A stretch of DNA of 64,000 nt from Burkholderia sp. S171 (lineage in GTDB: Bacteria > Pseudomonadota > Gammaproteobacteria > Burkholderiales > Burkholderiaceae). The number at the start of each line of letters is the position of its first letter. The stretch's first letter is position 1. A model generated the notes under the pieces. That model worked only from the letters and a program-made list of their open reading frames with translations, made no database searches and was not told the DNA's origin. Location of the stretch: the NCBI RefSeq assembly GCF_009766085.1, contig NZ_LMUF01000010.1, positions 186,530-250,529 of the forward strand. Reading direction: 5' to 3'. Positions 35,942 to 45,902 of the stretch are shown here, in pieces. The translations under genes were made by a program, and so were the position numbers.

Positions 35942-37303
35942 TCAAGGACGTGCTTCATCCGAAGTCAAATCGCTGGTCAAGTCGCTGTTGCTAGCCACCT
36001 GCTGAACGCGTTCTTTAGACGGGGCCGCAACCGGAGCCGGCGGGGTGTCAAACAGCGGCTTCTCAGGATGCACAAACAACCAAAGGACTGTGCCTAAGGC
36101 GGCCGCCAGTGCGATGACTACCAGGGCGCTTCCCCAGTTACCGGTGAGTTTCACCATGAAAGCAACGGTAACGGGTCCCGCGACGTTCGATGCGGCTCCC
36201 CACAGATTGGTCCAGCCAGACATCACGCCGGTAAAATCTCGCGCAAGGTCTTGCGCTGCCGACCAGACGACGACTTGCACAAAACCCACCGCCGCGAAAG
36301 ACAGGCACAGGAAACCAATGACGGCGGCAATATTGACGGCCCATGAAGCCAGGCAGAGGGCGATAGCGCTAACCAAAAATCCCACCATGGCGACCGGAGC
36401 GCGAGCGGCCCAGACCGATTGCGTGCGCTTCAGTATTTTGTCGCATACGATCCCGGCCACGAACACTGCCACGAACACGGCGATCCATGGAAGTGATGCC
36501 GCGAACCCCATCGACTTGAGAGAGAGTCCACGAGCGCGCATGAGATAGGTCGGCAGCCAGGTCGTGTAGAAACTCTGGATCAGGACCAACAGAAAGTACT
36601 GGATACCGAAAAGCCAGAATCGCGGGTGCCGGAGACACCTCAGAAACACCCCTTTGGCGACCGCCTCCGGTTCCGATTGTCCTGCCGCGATATACGTCGC
36701 CTCCTCGGTGGTAATCAGAGGATGCCGCGCAGGCACATCGCGATAACCGAACCACCAGGCGATTCCCAATACGAGGCCAATTGCGCCGAACACATAGAAG
36801 ACGGAGTGCCAGCCGAACTGCAGAATCATCCAGGCAGTAAGAGGCGCGGAAATGATAGGTCCGAGATAGAGCCCGCCCAGGAGAAAAGAGTTTCCCTTCG
36901 CGCGTTCACTCTTGGGGAACCAGCGTTTCACTGCGAGCACGCCGCTCGACCAGTCGGCGGATTGCGCCCCTCCCAGCAGGGCGCGGCAGCCCACTAGCCA
37001 ATTAAAACCTACGCCAAGCGGCGTTACTATCATCATCAAGGACCAAAGGGCGCTCGTTCCAAACAGGACCTTCCTCGACCCATGACGCTCCGCCAGTCTG
37101 CCGGCCGGGACCTGTCCTAATGCGTAGGTCCAGAAGTAGATAGTCAGGATCACTGACATCTCGACAAGCGATAGACCTAGCTCCTTCTGGATCGTAGGTG
37201 CAGCGATCGTCATTGCAGCGCGATCCAGCGTCATGACGAAGGTGATGGGGGCGATCAGCAACGAAACGATCCCCCACCGCAAATTGCCGATTCTTTTTGG
37301 CAT
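35942..37303 (-). CDS. MFS transporter, ACS-like family
   Basis: 453 residues, 12 helices. Helix 1 has VMTLDRAAMTIAAPTIQKEL and motif A is GRLAERHGSRKV; RWFPKSERAKGNS follows helix 4. The ATG at 37303 follows TTTGGAG; the frame extends ten codons further. It lies 115 bp downstream of the PhnN-AMP phosphorylase fusion on the same strand and is probably the last gene of that operon. A pyridine carboxylate, nucleobase or nucleotide breakdown product would make sense of the context, but nothing in the sequence proves it. Confidence 0.87.
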   Translation of the reverse strand: MPKRIGNLRWGIVSLLIAPITFVMTLDRAAMTIAAPTIQKELGLSLVEMSVILTIYFWTYALGQVPAGRLAERHGSRKVLFGTSALWSLMMIVTPLGVGFNWLVGCRALLGGAQSADWSSGVLAVKRWFPKSERAKGNSFLLGGLYLGPIISAPLTAWMILQFGWHSVFYVFGAIGLVLGIAWWFGYRDVPARHPLITTEEATYIAAGQSEPEAVAKGVFLRCLRHPRFWLFGIQYFLLVLIQSFYTTWLPTYLMRARGLSLKSMGFAASLPWIAVFVAVFVAGIVCDKILKRTQSVWAARAPVAMVGFLVSAIALCLASWAVNIAAVIGFLCLSFAAVGFVQVVVWSAAQDLARDFTGVMSGWTNLWGAASNVAGPVTVAFMVKLTGNWGSALVVIALAAALGTVLWLFVHPEKPLFDTPPAPVAAPSKERVQQVASNSDLTSDLTSDEARP

Positions 37304-37418
37304 TCTCACTGCTCCAAAGATAATTAACGACACGCTTTTATGGAATCACTGCTACCAGTTCGGTCCTGCCAATCGCTTTCGGATCTTTACGCTTCTCATG
37401 CTCCCGGCTGCTCATACC

Positions 37419-39224
37419 TCAAGCGGAGGGGAGGGACGCGCTATTCAAGCTTTCAATGCAGATGTCATGCGTACGCGTTGTACGCGCCAACAAAGCCGCT
37501 GCCGAGACAAGCCCTTCGTCAGCGCCGTGGATATGAAACAGTCCGTCCCCGGGCTCGACATACTGACCCACTGTGGCGAGAAGATCGACGCCTGCACCCA
37601 GGTCCGTCGGAGCGCCGGCCTTTCGCGCAATTCCCGCGATGGCCCAACCGTCGATGGCGGAGACGACGCCGCCCTGTTGCGCCACAACCGTCTGTACAAA
37701 CTCGCCGACGGAAACCGGCGGTACTCGCCGGCCCTGGCTATCGACAATGTGGTCGAATGCTATTCGGGCTCGACCCGAAGAAAGCAGCGATTCCGCAATC
37801 TGCCGGCCCTTGGCAATGGTTCCTACGGCCGGTGCCCAGGCAAGAATCTCTGCCGCGAAACGGAGCGCTTTTTCGCGCAGGTCTGCGGGTGCATCGGGGG
37901 CGTTATCCAGCACCAGCCCGACGTCTCGTACCTCGAGTGCGGGTCCGATGCCCCGCCCGATCGGGCTGCTGCCATCGGTGACCATGGCCTTTACGTGCAA
38001 CCCCAGACCCGTTGCGACAGATTCGAAAAGCTCACCCAACGTGCGCGCTTCGAGTTCGTCCTTTAGCTTGGCGTGCGGGCCGTAAGGAAGATCGATGATC
38101 ACGTGGGTAGATCCTGCCGACCACTTCTTGGACAGAATCGATGCAACGGACCAGCGGTTTGAATCCAGGCCCAACGGTCTGGTAAATGCGTTGATCCGAT
38201 CGTCGATCAACGAGTGATTCAACCGTCCGTTCCACGCAATACAAGCGCGTGCTTCACTCACGCAACGACGTACCTCGGCGCTGGTGAGATCGACACGTGC
38301 AACCGTTTCCATTGCATCGGCAGTACCTGCGGCAGAGGTGATTGCTCTCGATGACGTCTTTGGCATTGCAATCCCGAACGCCGCCACAATAGGTACGACG
38401 ATCAGGGTGATCCGGCTACCCGGGACGCCGCCCATTGAGTGCTTGTCAACGAGTATTGGCTCGTCCCATTCGATCCGCGGCGACAGCTTGCAACGCACCT
38501 TTGCCAATGCGAGCACTTCGGCGTCAGACAGGTTTTGCGACGCGTGCAAAAGGAACGCGTTGATATCCCGATCCGAATAACGCAGGGCGAGAAGGTCGTC
38601 GAACACCGCGCTATATTGCGCTTCGCTCAGTGCTTCACCGGCAATCTTCGCCTTCAATGCACGCGTGCTCGGCGGAGCAGGTTGCGTGGCGCGTTTAAGC
38701 GCGGCGACGAAACGTTCTATGCCCTGCTTAAGTGCCGTGTCGTTCATGACCTTCAGGACCTCAACGTCGGCAGAGGTCGGTTCGACCTGACGCGTCACGC
38801 GTTTTACAACCTCGTCGTGGGTTTCCCTGCCTCGTGCCAGGATTCTTGCAGCGAGCACGGAAGCGGGCGCGCTCACTTCGATTACCACTAGCCGCGGCAC
38901 GCGAGTTGAAAGCACATCGATCATTGCCCGCGACCCGTTCGCGATGACGTGATGCCCCCGCGAAAGCACGTCGATGAGATCACGACGCAAACCGTATCTT
39001 AGTCCGTGTGCCGACCAGGTAATAAGGAATTCTCCTTGGCAGTCGAGACGCGCGAACTCGGTTTCATTAAGCGCTTCGTGATCTTCGCCCGGCGAGCCCT
39101 GAGGCCGTGTGACTACCCGACGCGCAAAGACGAAATCACCGAGAACTTCACGCGCGCCGTCAATAAGCGAGTCTTTGCCGGCGCCGCTCGGGCCGACCAC
39201 AAAAAAGAAGATTCCGTCGGACAT
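37419..39224 (-). CDS. fusion: PhnN-like ribose 1,5-bisphosphate kinase + AMP-phosphorylase-like domain
   Basis: 601 residues in one frame. Residues 4-180 are a PhnN/guanylate-kinase-like domain with P-loop GPSGAGKDS (11-19), VVTRP and the [12 protein letters not shown] substrate segment. Residues about 185-250 are the helical domain of the thymidine/AMP phosphorylase family. Then come [12 protein letters not shown] (260-271) and the signature [16 protein letters not shown] (291-306), both in the form used by AMP phosphorylases rather than DeoA, and a C-terminal barrel-sandwich domain (about 505-601). AMP phosphorylase gives ribose 1,5-bisphosphate plus base from NMP and phosphate; PhnN phosphorylates ribose 1,5-bisphosphate to PRPP. 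The archaeal N-terminal domain of about 80 residues is missing and the kinase takes its place. It starts 7 bp after the nadC stop. Confidence 0.85.
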   Translation of the reverse strand: MSDGIFFFVVGPSGAGKDSLIDGAREVLGDFVFARRVVTRPQGSPGEDHEALNETEFARLDCQGEFLITWSAHGLRYGLRRDLIDVLSRGHHVIANGSRAMIDVLSTRVPRLVVIEVSAPASVLAARILARGRETHDEVVKRVTRQVEPTSADVEVLKVMNDTALKQGIERFVAALKRATQPAPPSTRALKAKIAGEALSEAQYSAVFDDLLALRYSDRDINAFLLHASQNLSDAEVLALAKVRCKLSPRIEWDEPILVDKHSMGGVPGSRITLIVVPIVAAFGIAMPKTSSRAITSAAGTADAMETVARVDLTSAEVRRCVSEARACIAWNGRLNHSLIDDRINAFTRPLGLDSNRWSVASILSKKWSAGSTHVIIDLPYGPHAKLKDELEARTLGELFESVATGLGLHVKAMVTDGSSPIGRGIGPALEVRDVGLVLDNAPDAPADLREKALRFAAEILAWAPAVGTIAKGRQIAESLLSSGRARIAFDHIVDSQGRRVPPVSVGEFVQTVVAQQGGVVSAIDGWAIAGIARKAGAPTDLGAGVDLLATVGQYVEPGDGLFHIHGADEGLVSAAALLARTTRTHDICIESLNSASLPSA

Positions 39225-39231
39225 GAGCTTA

Positions 39232-40068
39232 TTACTCCGCCTCGTCCAGACCGATGTCAACGCACACCGAAGCCTGGTTTATCTTGCTCGTAGAGATATA
39301 GTCAACGCCCGTTTTGGAGATTTCCCCGATCGTTGCAAGGCTGATGCCGCCCGACGCTTCAAGTTTCGTGCGTCCGTTGACCAGCTTCACGGCCTTCGTC
39401 ATTTCCTCGACGGACATGTTGTCTAGCATGATGACGTCAACGCCGGCTTCCAGCGCCTCCTCAACCTGCTCGATGCGATCGCATTCCACTTCGAGCTTCG
39501 TCAATACCGGCAACTGGCGGCGCGCACGTTGCACAGCCTTCATGATTCCACCGCAAACCGCAATGTGATTGTCTTTAATCATCACGCCGTTATCCAGTCC
39601 AAGGCGGTGATTCAAGCCCCCACCGCAGGTTACCGCATGCTTCTCCAGCATGCGGAGACCCGGTGTGGTCTTGCGCGTGTCAATCAATCGTGCGCGCGTT
39701 CCTGCGACTGCCTTGACATACTCCGCAGTGAGGTTGGCAATGCCCGACATGCGCTGCAAGATATTAAGCGCCGTTCGCTCGGCGGTCAGTACGCTTCGCG
39801 CATTTCCCCGTACGTCAAGCAGCACGGCTCCTTTCTTTACGTGGTCACCGTCCTTGACGCGTACGACTACGTCGAGCGTTGGGTCGTAGCGCTTGAACAC
39901 CCGGGCTGCGACGTCGATACCCGCCACGATCAGGTCCTCGCGGGCATTCATGAAGAATGCTCCCGTTTCGTTCGCTTCAATCATGACCTGGGCGGTGAGG
40001 TCACAGTACCCGATGTCCTCGGTCAACCACGTGTCAATCAGGCGATCCGTTTGAAATACGTCGTACAT
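39232..40068 (-). CDS. nadC: nicotinate-nucleotide pyrophosphorylase (quinolinate phosphoribosyltransferase)
   Basis: 278 residues. Key stretches are [45 protein letters not shown] and [20 protein letters not shown], together the quinolinate and PRPP site of NadC, with [10 protein letters not shown] and EASGGISL at the end of the barrel. It makes nicotinate mononucleotide from quinolinate and PRPP with CO2 release. The ATG at 40068 has a TTGGAG site. No nadA or nadB is adjacent; instead a PRPP-forming fusion gene follows by 7 bp, so this may be a specialised second copy. Confidence 0.9.
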   Translation of the reverse strand: MYDVFQTDRLIDTWLTEDIGYCDLTAQVMIEANETGAFFMNAREDLIVAGIDVAARVFKRYDPTLDVVVRVKDGDHVKKGAVLLDVRGNARSVLTAERTALNILQRMSGIANLTAEYVKAVAGTRARLIDTRKTTPGLRMLEKHAVTCGGGLNHRLGLDNGVMIKDNHIAVCGGIMKAVQRARRQLPVLTKLEVECDRIEQVEEALEAGVDVIMLDNMSVEEMTKAVKLVNGRTKLEASGGISLATIGEISKTGVDYISTSKINQASVCVDIGLDEAE

Positions 40069-40213
40069 GTCAGTCTCCAAGTGTGTGAAAAAAACATTTG
40101 TTTCGTGATCGACAAGGGCAACAGAAAAAGTGCCTCTAAAGTCGAGATTACAATGTGTTGGACTACGAAATAGATGGAATTTAGAACGCAATTACGAGAG
40201 TGCGTAAGGCGAC

Positions 40214-40447
40214 TTAGCGGATTTGATGCAACTGTGATCTCCGCCTACGATTGCGGCGTCCACGCTCAAAGTCTGGGTCTGGTCGGAACACTAGGCCGAT
40301 TGAAAAGACAGCGGCGACTGTGACGAGCTCAAAGCTCGCCTGATCCGGTGCCGGGTTCGCGACGACAGTTTTGACCAGGCAGCCGGACGCATGGATGGCT
40401 CCTAGCAACGGCGGAAGGATCTGCTCGATACACAAGGTATTTGTCAT
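40214..40447 (-). CDS. hypothetical small protein
   Basis: 77 residues, begins MTNTLCIEQILPPLLGAIHA, hydrophobic in the middle and ending in an arginine-rich tail (RGRRNRRRRSQ). I do not recognise a family. A strong ribosome site (GGAGGAG, 8 bp before the ATG) supports translation. The basic tail looks unlike the rest, so the 3' end may be altered by a frameshift. It is 145 bp upstream of nadC on the same strand and may be the first gene of that operon. Confidence 0.5.
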   Translation of the reverse strand: MTNTLCIEQILPPLLGAIHASGCLVKTVVANPAPDQASFELVTVAAVFSIGLVFRPDPDFERGRRNRRRRSQLHQIR

Positions 40448-40851
40448 CTGGTCGACTCCTCCGAAGCGTGCGTTGAAGATGCGTTTGATTTCTCAAAGTC
40501 TAGTGTTCACATTATAATTTGGCAAGATATCTAAGTATATTTTTGTTGGTGCATGTGTGCTTTAGTTTGGTGAAAACCCTTATTAAATGCATCATTTAAG
40601 GGAATACCCCATCTGAAATCATGCGTGCAAAGATAATCTTTTTCAGGAGAAATGCAATGTGTACACTCGATATGAGTTTATTGAACCGGCTTGGACAACT
40701 GACCGTTGGCGAGCGCCGCATAGGGAGGGAGTGAAGCGCGCCCTCGCAGCAGGGCAGGAATTTGCAAAACACCAAAGAACTTAGCGAGAACTATCAAGCA
40801 TTCGGGTTTGGTGCCGTACACCGATTAGTACACAACTATTTAAAAGACCTC
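40448..40851 (+). other. control region before the chemoreceptor, with a possible 25-codon leader ORF
   Basis: An AT-rich stretch at about 40500-40620 probably holds the promoters of the nadC operon (minus) and the chemoreceptor (plus). A short frame at 40657-40734 (MCTLDMSLLNRLGQLTVGER and five more residues) has AGGAG before its ATG and could be a leader peptide. I cannot show that it is translated. Confidence 0.4.
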
Positions 40852-42399
40852 ATGAAGCGCCTTACATTTCAGCAACAGTTGTGGATTCCTTTAGCGCTCT
40901 CCCTGATTTGCCTGATCTCTGTGGCGGGCTTCGGGGCTTACCAGACTCGCGAGGTCCGTCTGGAAGAGAGGCAGCATTCATTGAAGGATGCTGGCGACAT
41001 CGCGATGAGCATTACGCGCCGTTACGCGGCGCTGGCCGCTGACGGAACGTTATCGACGCCTGATGCGAAGAAGCAGGCACTCGCGCAATTGCGAGCGATC
41101 CGTTATGGCGCTGATGGTTACGTCTCCATCGTCGATTCAGACTGTCACGCTGTGATGAACCCTTCCAAGCCGGAAACCGAGGGTAAGTACTTTGGCGACT
41201 ATCAGGATTCCAACGGGAAGTACGTGTACCGCGCGATGGCTGAGATCGCGAAGGGTTCTGGCGATGGGTTTGTTGACTACGCGACGCCCCGGCTCGGTTC
41301 GAAGGAACCCGTGCGAAAGCGCAGTCATATCGCCACCTTTAAACCGTGGGATTGGTCGTTTGTGACGGGCGCCTACCTCGACGACATTGACGAGGCATTC
41401 AACGCATCGCTGCGCCAGTTGGTTGTGCTGGTCGCGATCATCGCTGCCATGCTGTCGGGTGTCGTGTACCTGGTGAACCGCAGGCTGAATCGTTCGCTAG
41501 GGGGTTCGCCGGAGTATGCAGCACAGGTCGTAAGCGCGACTGCGGGCGGTAACCTCGCTCAACACATCGACCTGCAAGTGGGGGATCGAGGCAGCCTTCT
41601 GTTCAAGCTTCAAGAGATGCAGGCGCAACTGCGTCAGGCGGTGGTCGCGATCATAGGCGCGGCGAGTTCCATTGGAACGTCCACCGACGAGATATCGTCA
41701 GGCAACGCGGACCTCTCAAGAAGAACCGAGGAGCAGGCCGCGTCACTGGAGGAAACGGCTGCAAGCATGGAGCAGCTCACGTCGGCGGTGAGACAGAATG
41801 CCGACAACGCGCGACAAGCGTCGGTGCTCGCCGGCGATGCCTTCTCCATCGCCAATCGCGGCAACGAGGTCGTTTCTGAAGTCGTCGCGACCATGGACGA
41901 AATCACCGACAGTACGAAACAGATTGGAGAGATCCTTGGGATGATCGAAGGGATCGCTTTCCAAACCAATATCCTCGCACTTAACGCGGCTGTCGAGGCC
42001 GCACGGGCAGGCGAACACGGGAGAGGTTTCGCGGTTGTTGCATCGGAAGTCCGGAATCTGGCACAGCGATCCTCGACCGCTTCGAAAGACATCAAGAGAC
42101 TGATCGACCACTCGAATAGTCGGGTCCAGAGTGGTGCCACGCTCGTCGATAACGCCGGCCAGTGCATGAAGGAGATACTGGTTTCAGTCCAACGCGTCAC
42201 CGCGATCATGAAGGAGATCGCGTCGGCCTCCGAGGAGCAAAGCGACGGGATCGAACAAGTCAATAAGGCGGTTACGCAGATGGACGAAGTCACGCAGCGT
42301 AACGCGGCGCTTGTGGAGCAGGCGGCAGCGGCTGCAGTGTCAATGCGTGAGCAAGCGCATGGACTGGTAGAGAGTGTTGCTGCGTTTCAGGTTGCCTGA
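40852..42399 (+). CDS. methyl-accepting chemotaxis protein (single Cache sensor)
   Basis: 515 residues. Transmembrane helix 10-30, a periplasmic sCache_2-type domain (about 35-185: [33 protein letters not shown]), a second transmembrane helix (192-212), a HAMP-like linker and the signalling hairpin tip [20 protein letters not shown]. sCache_2 sensors usually bind small carboxylates. The ATG at 40852 gives the normal short cytoplasmic N-terminus; the frame opens 30 codons earlier at a TTG. Confidence 0.92.
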   Translation: MKRLTFQQQLWIPLALSLICLISVAGFGAYQTREVRLEERQHSLKDAGDIAMSITRRYAALAADGTLSTPDAKKQALAQLRAIRYGADGYVSIVDSDCHAVMNPSKPETEGKYFGDYQDSNGKYVYRAMAEIAKGSGDGFVDYATPRLGSKEPVRKRSHIATFKPWDWSFVTGAYLDDIDEAFNASLRQLVVLVAIIAAMLSGVVYLVNRRLNRSLGGSPEYAAQVVSATAGGNLAQHIDLQVGDRGSLLFKLQEMQAQLRQAVVAIIGAASSIGTSTDEISSGNADLSRRTEEQAASLEETAASMEQLTSAVRQNADNARQASVLAGDAFSIANRGNEVVSEVVATMDEITDSTKQIGEILGMIEGIAFQTNILALNAAVEAARAGEHGRGFAVVASEVRNLAQRSSTASKDIKRLIDHSNSRVQSGATLVDNAGQCMKEILVSVQRVTAIMKEIASASEEQSDGIEQVNKAVTQMDEVTQRNAALVEQAAAAAVSMREQAHGLVESVAAFQVA

Positions 42400-42469
42400 T
42401 CTTACGTACCTGCCTCCAGTTTTGCCGCAATAAGCGTTGCGGCGATTCATCGGCCGAAGGCCTCTCCGC

Positions 42470-43447
42470 CTAGGTCGTAACCGGTTGATAAAGCCCTCGC
42501 GGCGGTTCTGTCTTCCCTAAAACCGGATACAGCCGTGCGACCTCCTGAAGGTCAGCTTCCATCTCGGCGACCAGCCACTCCTTGACCCGCTCCACTTGCG
42601 GTCGTGCGGGCCGTTGCCCGCTGATCAGCTCATATTGCCGGCCCGTGCTGACAACGTGCCGGGAAGCCGGAACCAGCTGGCCGGTTCGCAACGCATAGGA
42701 CACGCCGGACACCCACCCTAACGCTATGCCGCGGCCAATCATGGCGGTCTGAAGCACCAGCGCATAGTCGGAGAAGATGAGCGGGTCGCCGGACACCGTG
42801 CTCACCAAACCGACGCGTTCGTGGAAATTCTCCCAATTGATCGTTGTCGGCACTAACTCGATAAGCGTGTGTTTCGGCAGATCACCTGCGTCGTTGAGCG
42901 GCCCATGGCTCTCAAGATAAGCAGGACTACACACCGGCACGATCACTTCCGGCGTGAAGGTCCAGCTTTGCTGGGATTTACGCCGCTGGTCCGCCGGGCG
43001 TAACGCAAGATCGGCTTCATCCGTGGTTCCCTGCAGTACACCGCTGATGACATGAAAACGTAAGCTGATCTCGGGAAAGGCGCTTTGAAAGCGTTGGTAT
43101 CGGGGCATCAACCAGTACGCAATGAACGCGCTGGAGAGCGACAAGGTGACTGTCTGTGTACGCTGCTGCCGCTGCTTGATACCGGTCACGGAGCGCTTTA
43201 TGTACCCGAAGCCCTCAGTCACGCCGCGTTCGAGCAATAGGCCGTCGTCAGTCAGCACCAGCCCCGCCCGCGAGCGCACGAACAACTGAGTGCCCAGCGC
43301 TTTCTCCAGTCTCACGATCATGCGGCTGACCGCAACCTGCGTCACGTTCAGTTCATTCGCCGCGCGAGTAATGCTCTTTTCCCTGGCGACTACCTCAAAC
43401 ACCACCAGCGAATTCATTGAAGAGCCGAAGTTGCGTAGGGTATCCAT
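42470..43447 (-). CDS. LysR-family transcriptional regulator
   Basis: 325 residues. HTH in residues 10-65 (AANELNVTQVAVSRMIVRLE); effector domain with LSLSSAFIAYWLMPRYQRFQ and DEADLALRPAD. It is of the GcvA-like type and has a slightly long C-terminus. The ATG at 43447 was chosen because the HTH begins about 10 residues later. It is divergent from the NADH:flavin oxidoreductase at 43704, its likely target. The sequence CCATAACATT occurs at its start codon and again at 43549. Confidence 0.9.
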   Translation of the reverse strand: MDTLRNFGSSMNSLVVFEVVAREKSITRAANELNVTQVAVSRMIVRLEKALGTQLFVRSRAGLVLTDDGLLLERGVTEGFGYIKRSVTGIKQRQQRTQTVTLSLSSAFIAYWLMPRYQRFQSAFPEISLRFHVISGVLQGTTDEADLALRPADQRRKSQQSWTFTPEVIVPVCSPAYLESHGPLNDAGDLPKHTLIELVPTTINWENFHERVGLVSTVSGDPLIFSDYALVLQTAMIGRGIALGWVSGVSYALRTGQLVPASRHVVSTGRQYELISGQRPARPQVERVKEWLVAEMEADLQEVARLYPVLGKTEPPRGLYQPVTT

Positions 43448-43703
43448 AACATTATGTTGGGTTCGAAAGAGCAAATGTCATTTGACGGAATTTAATGCGC
43501 TGCTTATGTTCTGGCTATCGAAGAACGGGCATCAGCAGGCGTGGACAACCATAACATTTTGTCTGAATTTGCGGAGTGTGTGTCTCAATAACGGAAGCCA
43601 CTGAAAACGGTTTTGCTTAGTGGCATTGCCCTCTACGCAGGTGGTGCGGTCACATCGCTGCGTACCTGCCAACCTATGCATTTGCTAACCTGAAGGTAGT
43701 TCG

Positions 43704-45749
43704 ATGAACCGTCCTCCACGGAGCCACGACCCGCTGCTGCAACCCCTGCGGATCCGACACCTGGTGTTGAAGAACCGGATCATGAGCACGAGCCACGCGA
43801 GCGGTTTGACAGAAGATGGCTTGCCGCTCGAACGCTATCAGCGTTATCACGAAGAAAAGGCCATTGGTGGTATTGGGTTGAGCATGTTTGGCGGATCATC
43901 AGTGGTGAGTCGTGACAGTTCCAACGTGTTCGCGCAGATCGATCTCACCGATGATCGGATCATTCCATGTTTTCAGGCGTTCTCCGAGCGGATGCATCGA
44001 CATGGCGCTGCGTTGATGTGCCAGCTTACTCACATGGGCCGGCGGGGAAGTCCATACGCATCCGACTGGTTGTCGACGATCGCGCCTTCGAGGGTACGCG
44101 AGACGCTGCATCGAAGCATTCCGCGCGAGATGGATCGCAGCGATATCGCCCGGAGCATTCGGGACTTCGGTGAGGCGGCTCGACGTTGCAAGGAGGGCGG
44201 CCTCGATGGGATTGAAACCCTGGCCGGAGGGCATTTGATCGGGCAGTTCCTGAGTCCCGTGACTAACCGGCGAACCGATGAGTATGGCGGCTCCGTCCAG
44301 AATCGATGCCGCTTCGCGCTCGAGGTTCATGAGGAGATCCGCCGGCAGGTTGGGAGCGACTTCATTGTAGGTATCCGCTATGTCATCAACGAAGCGCTGG
44401 AAGGAGGGCTAACTTCCGCGGACGCGCTGACGGCGGCCAAGATACTTGAAGCGTCGGGCCTGATCGACTTCTTTAACGTGGTCTACGGGCGCATGGACAC
44501 GGCGGCGGCGCTTGCTGATGACAACATGCCGACGATGTACGCTAAGTCAGCGCCGTGGTTGTCCGCGGTCGCTTCGTTCAAGCGCGAAGTGTCGTTGCCA
44601 GTGTTCCATGCAGCGAAGATCGCCGACCTTGCCAGTGCACGTTACGCGATATCGGAAAACATGCTCGACCTGGTCGGCATGACGCGTGCGCATATCGCCG
44701 ATCCGCATATTGTGAAAAAGCTGATCCGGGGCGAAGAGGATCGCATTCGGCCCTGTGTCGGCGCATCTTTCTGCCGGTCTCATCAATCCGCCTGTATCCA
44801 CAACCCGTCGAGTGGACGCGAGACCTGGATCGCACATGAAGTCGATCCCGCCCAACGAGCCGGCCGCAAGGTGGTGGTGATAGGCGGAGGGGTAGGCGGC
44901 CTTGAAGCTGCGCGTGTCGCCGCGCTGCGAGGGCATGAAGTGGTGTTGCTCGAAGCGTCGCCCAAACTGGGCGGCCAGGTACTGCTTGCGCACATGGGGA
45001 GCTGGCGCCGCGACCTGATCGGGATTGTCGACTGGCGCGCGAACGAGCTAAGTCGTCTGGGTGTCGATGTCAGGACCGGCACCTATGCCGACGCTTCCGC
45101 CGTGCTGGCTGAACATCCCGATTTTGTGATTGTTGCAACTGGCGGGATGCCCGATCTTGAGGATTTGCCGGGAAACGAACACTGTACTTCAGCTTTCGAT
45201 GCCCTGACCATGCGTGTCCCCACGTCGGGAAGCGCGCTGGTGTACGACGGTACCGGCCGGCATGTGGCAGCGACATGCGCTGAGCGATATGCGCAGGCTG
45301 GTATCGAAGTCGAGCTGGTTACACTGGATCGATGCTTTGGCGAGGAACTGGAAGGCCGGGGTGACGATATTGGCTGGCAGCGTCGCTTCAATGCGTTAAA
45401 GATTTCCCTACGGCACGATTTGCGTCTCCAGCGCGTCGAGCGCCTGCCGAGCAACAAACGCCGCGCCTGGTTCACGCATGAACTGACTTCAGAGGTGGTG
45501 TCTCTGGATGCAGATCATGTTGTAGTCGAGCGCGGCATGATGCCCGTCGACGATCTGTTCCATGAGCTGCGTAGCGAGTCAGTGAACGACGGAAAAGCTG
45601 ATCTGGATTGCCTACTGCTTGGCAAGGCTCAACCGTGGACGGCTACGGAGCCTGCTAGCTATGAACTCTACCGGATCGGCGACGCGGAGTCGTCGCGGAA
45701 CATTCATGCGGCAATCTTCGATGCTTTCCGACTGGTACGAACCATGTAG
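43704..45749 (+). CDS. NADH:flavin oxidoreductase/demethylase (DgcA/StcD-like)
   Basis: 681 residues. The N-terminal Old-Yellow-Enzyme barrel (LRIRHLVLKNRIMSTSHASG; GGHLIGQFLSPVTNRRTDEY) is followed by the iron-sulfur segment CVGASFC...ACIHNPSSGRE, then a dinucleotide-binding half (VVVIGGGVGGLEAARVAALR). In 2,4-dienoyl-CoA reductase and TMADH the first motif is C-x-x-C; here the second cysteine is Ala, as I recall for the DgcA/StcD/HpbA demethylases. Those act on dimethylglycine, stachydrine or N-methylproline. A methylated amine or amino acid is thus a plausible substrate. It stands with a divergent LysR and a following Lrp gene. Confidence 0.87.
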   Translation: MNRPPRSHDPLLQPLRIRHLVLKNRIMSTSHASGLTEDGLPLERYQRYHEEKAIGGIGLSMFGGSSVVSRDSSNVFAQIDLTDDRIIPCFQAFSERMHRHGAALMCQLTHMGRRGSPYASDWLSTIAPSRVRETLHRSIPREMDRSDIARSIRDFGEAARRCKEGGLDGIETLAGGHLIGQFLSPVTNRRTDEYGGSVQNRCRFALEVHEEIRRQVGSDFIVGIRYVINEALEGGLTSADALTAAKILEASGLIDFFNVVYGRMDTAAALADDNMPTMYAKSAPWLSAVASFKREVSLPVFHAAKIADLASARYAISENMLDLVGMTRAHIADPHIVKKLIRGEEDRIRPCVGASFCRSHQSACIHNPSSGRETWIAHEVDPAQRAGRKVVVIGGGVGGLEAARVAALRGHEVVLLEASPKLGGQVLLAHMGSWRRDLIGIVDWRANELSRLGVDVRTGTYADASAVLAEHPDFVIVATGGMPDLEDLPGNEHCTSAFDALTMRVPTSGSALVYDGTGRHVAATCAERYAQAGIEVELVTLDRCFGEELEGRGDDIGWQRRFNALKISLRHDLRLQRVERLPSNKRRAWFTHELTSEVVSLDADHVVVERGMMPVDDLFHELRSESVNDGKADLDCLLLGKAQPWTATEPASYELYRIGDAESSRNIHAAIFDAFRLVRTM

Positions 45750-45902
45750 CGCTCCGCAAATTTCATAAAAATTAACTCAATATAAATAATTCGGATATCG
45801 AACTATTTTAAAAAATACGCACTATCTATTTCTAGAAAGTTGATCGTTTACTTGTGGAAGCCCTCGCGCTTCGCTTTGCCAATTGATTTGGGAGACGTTT
45901 TG

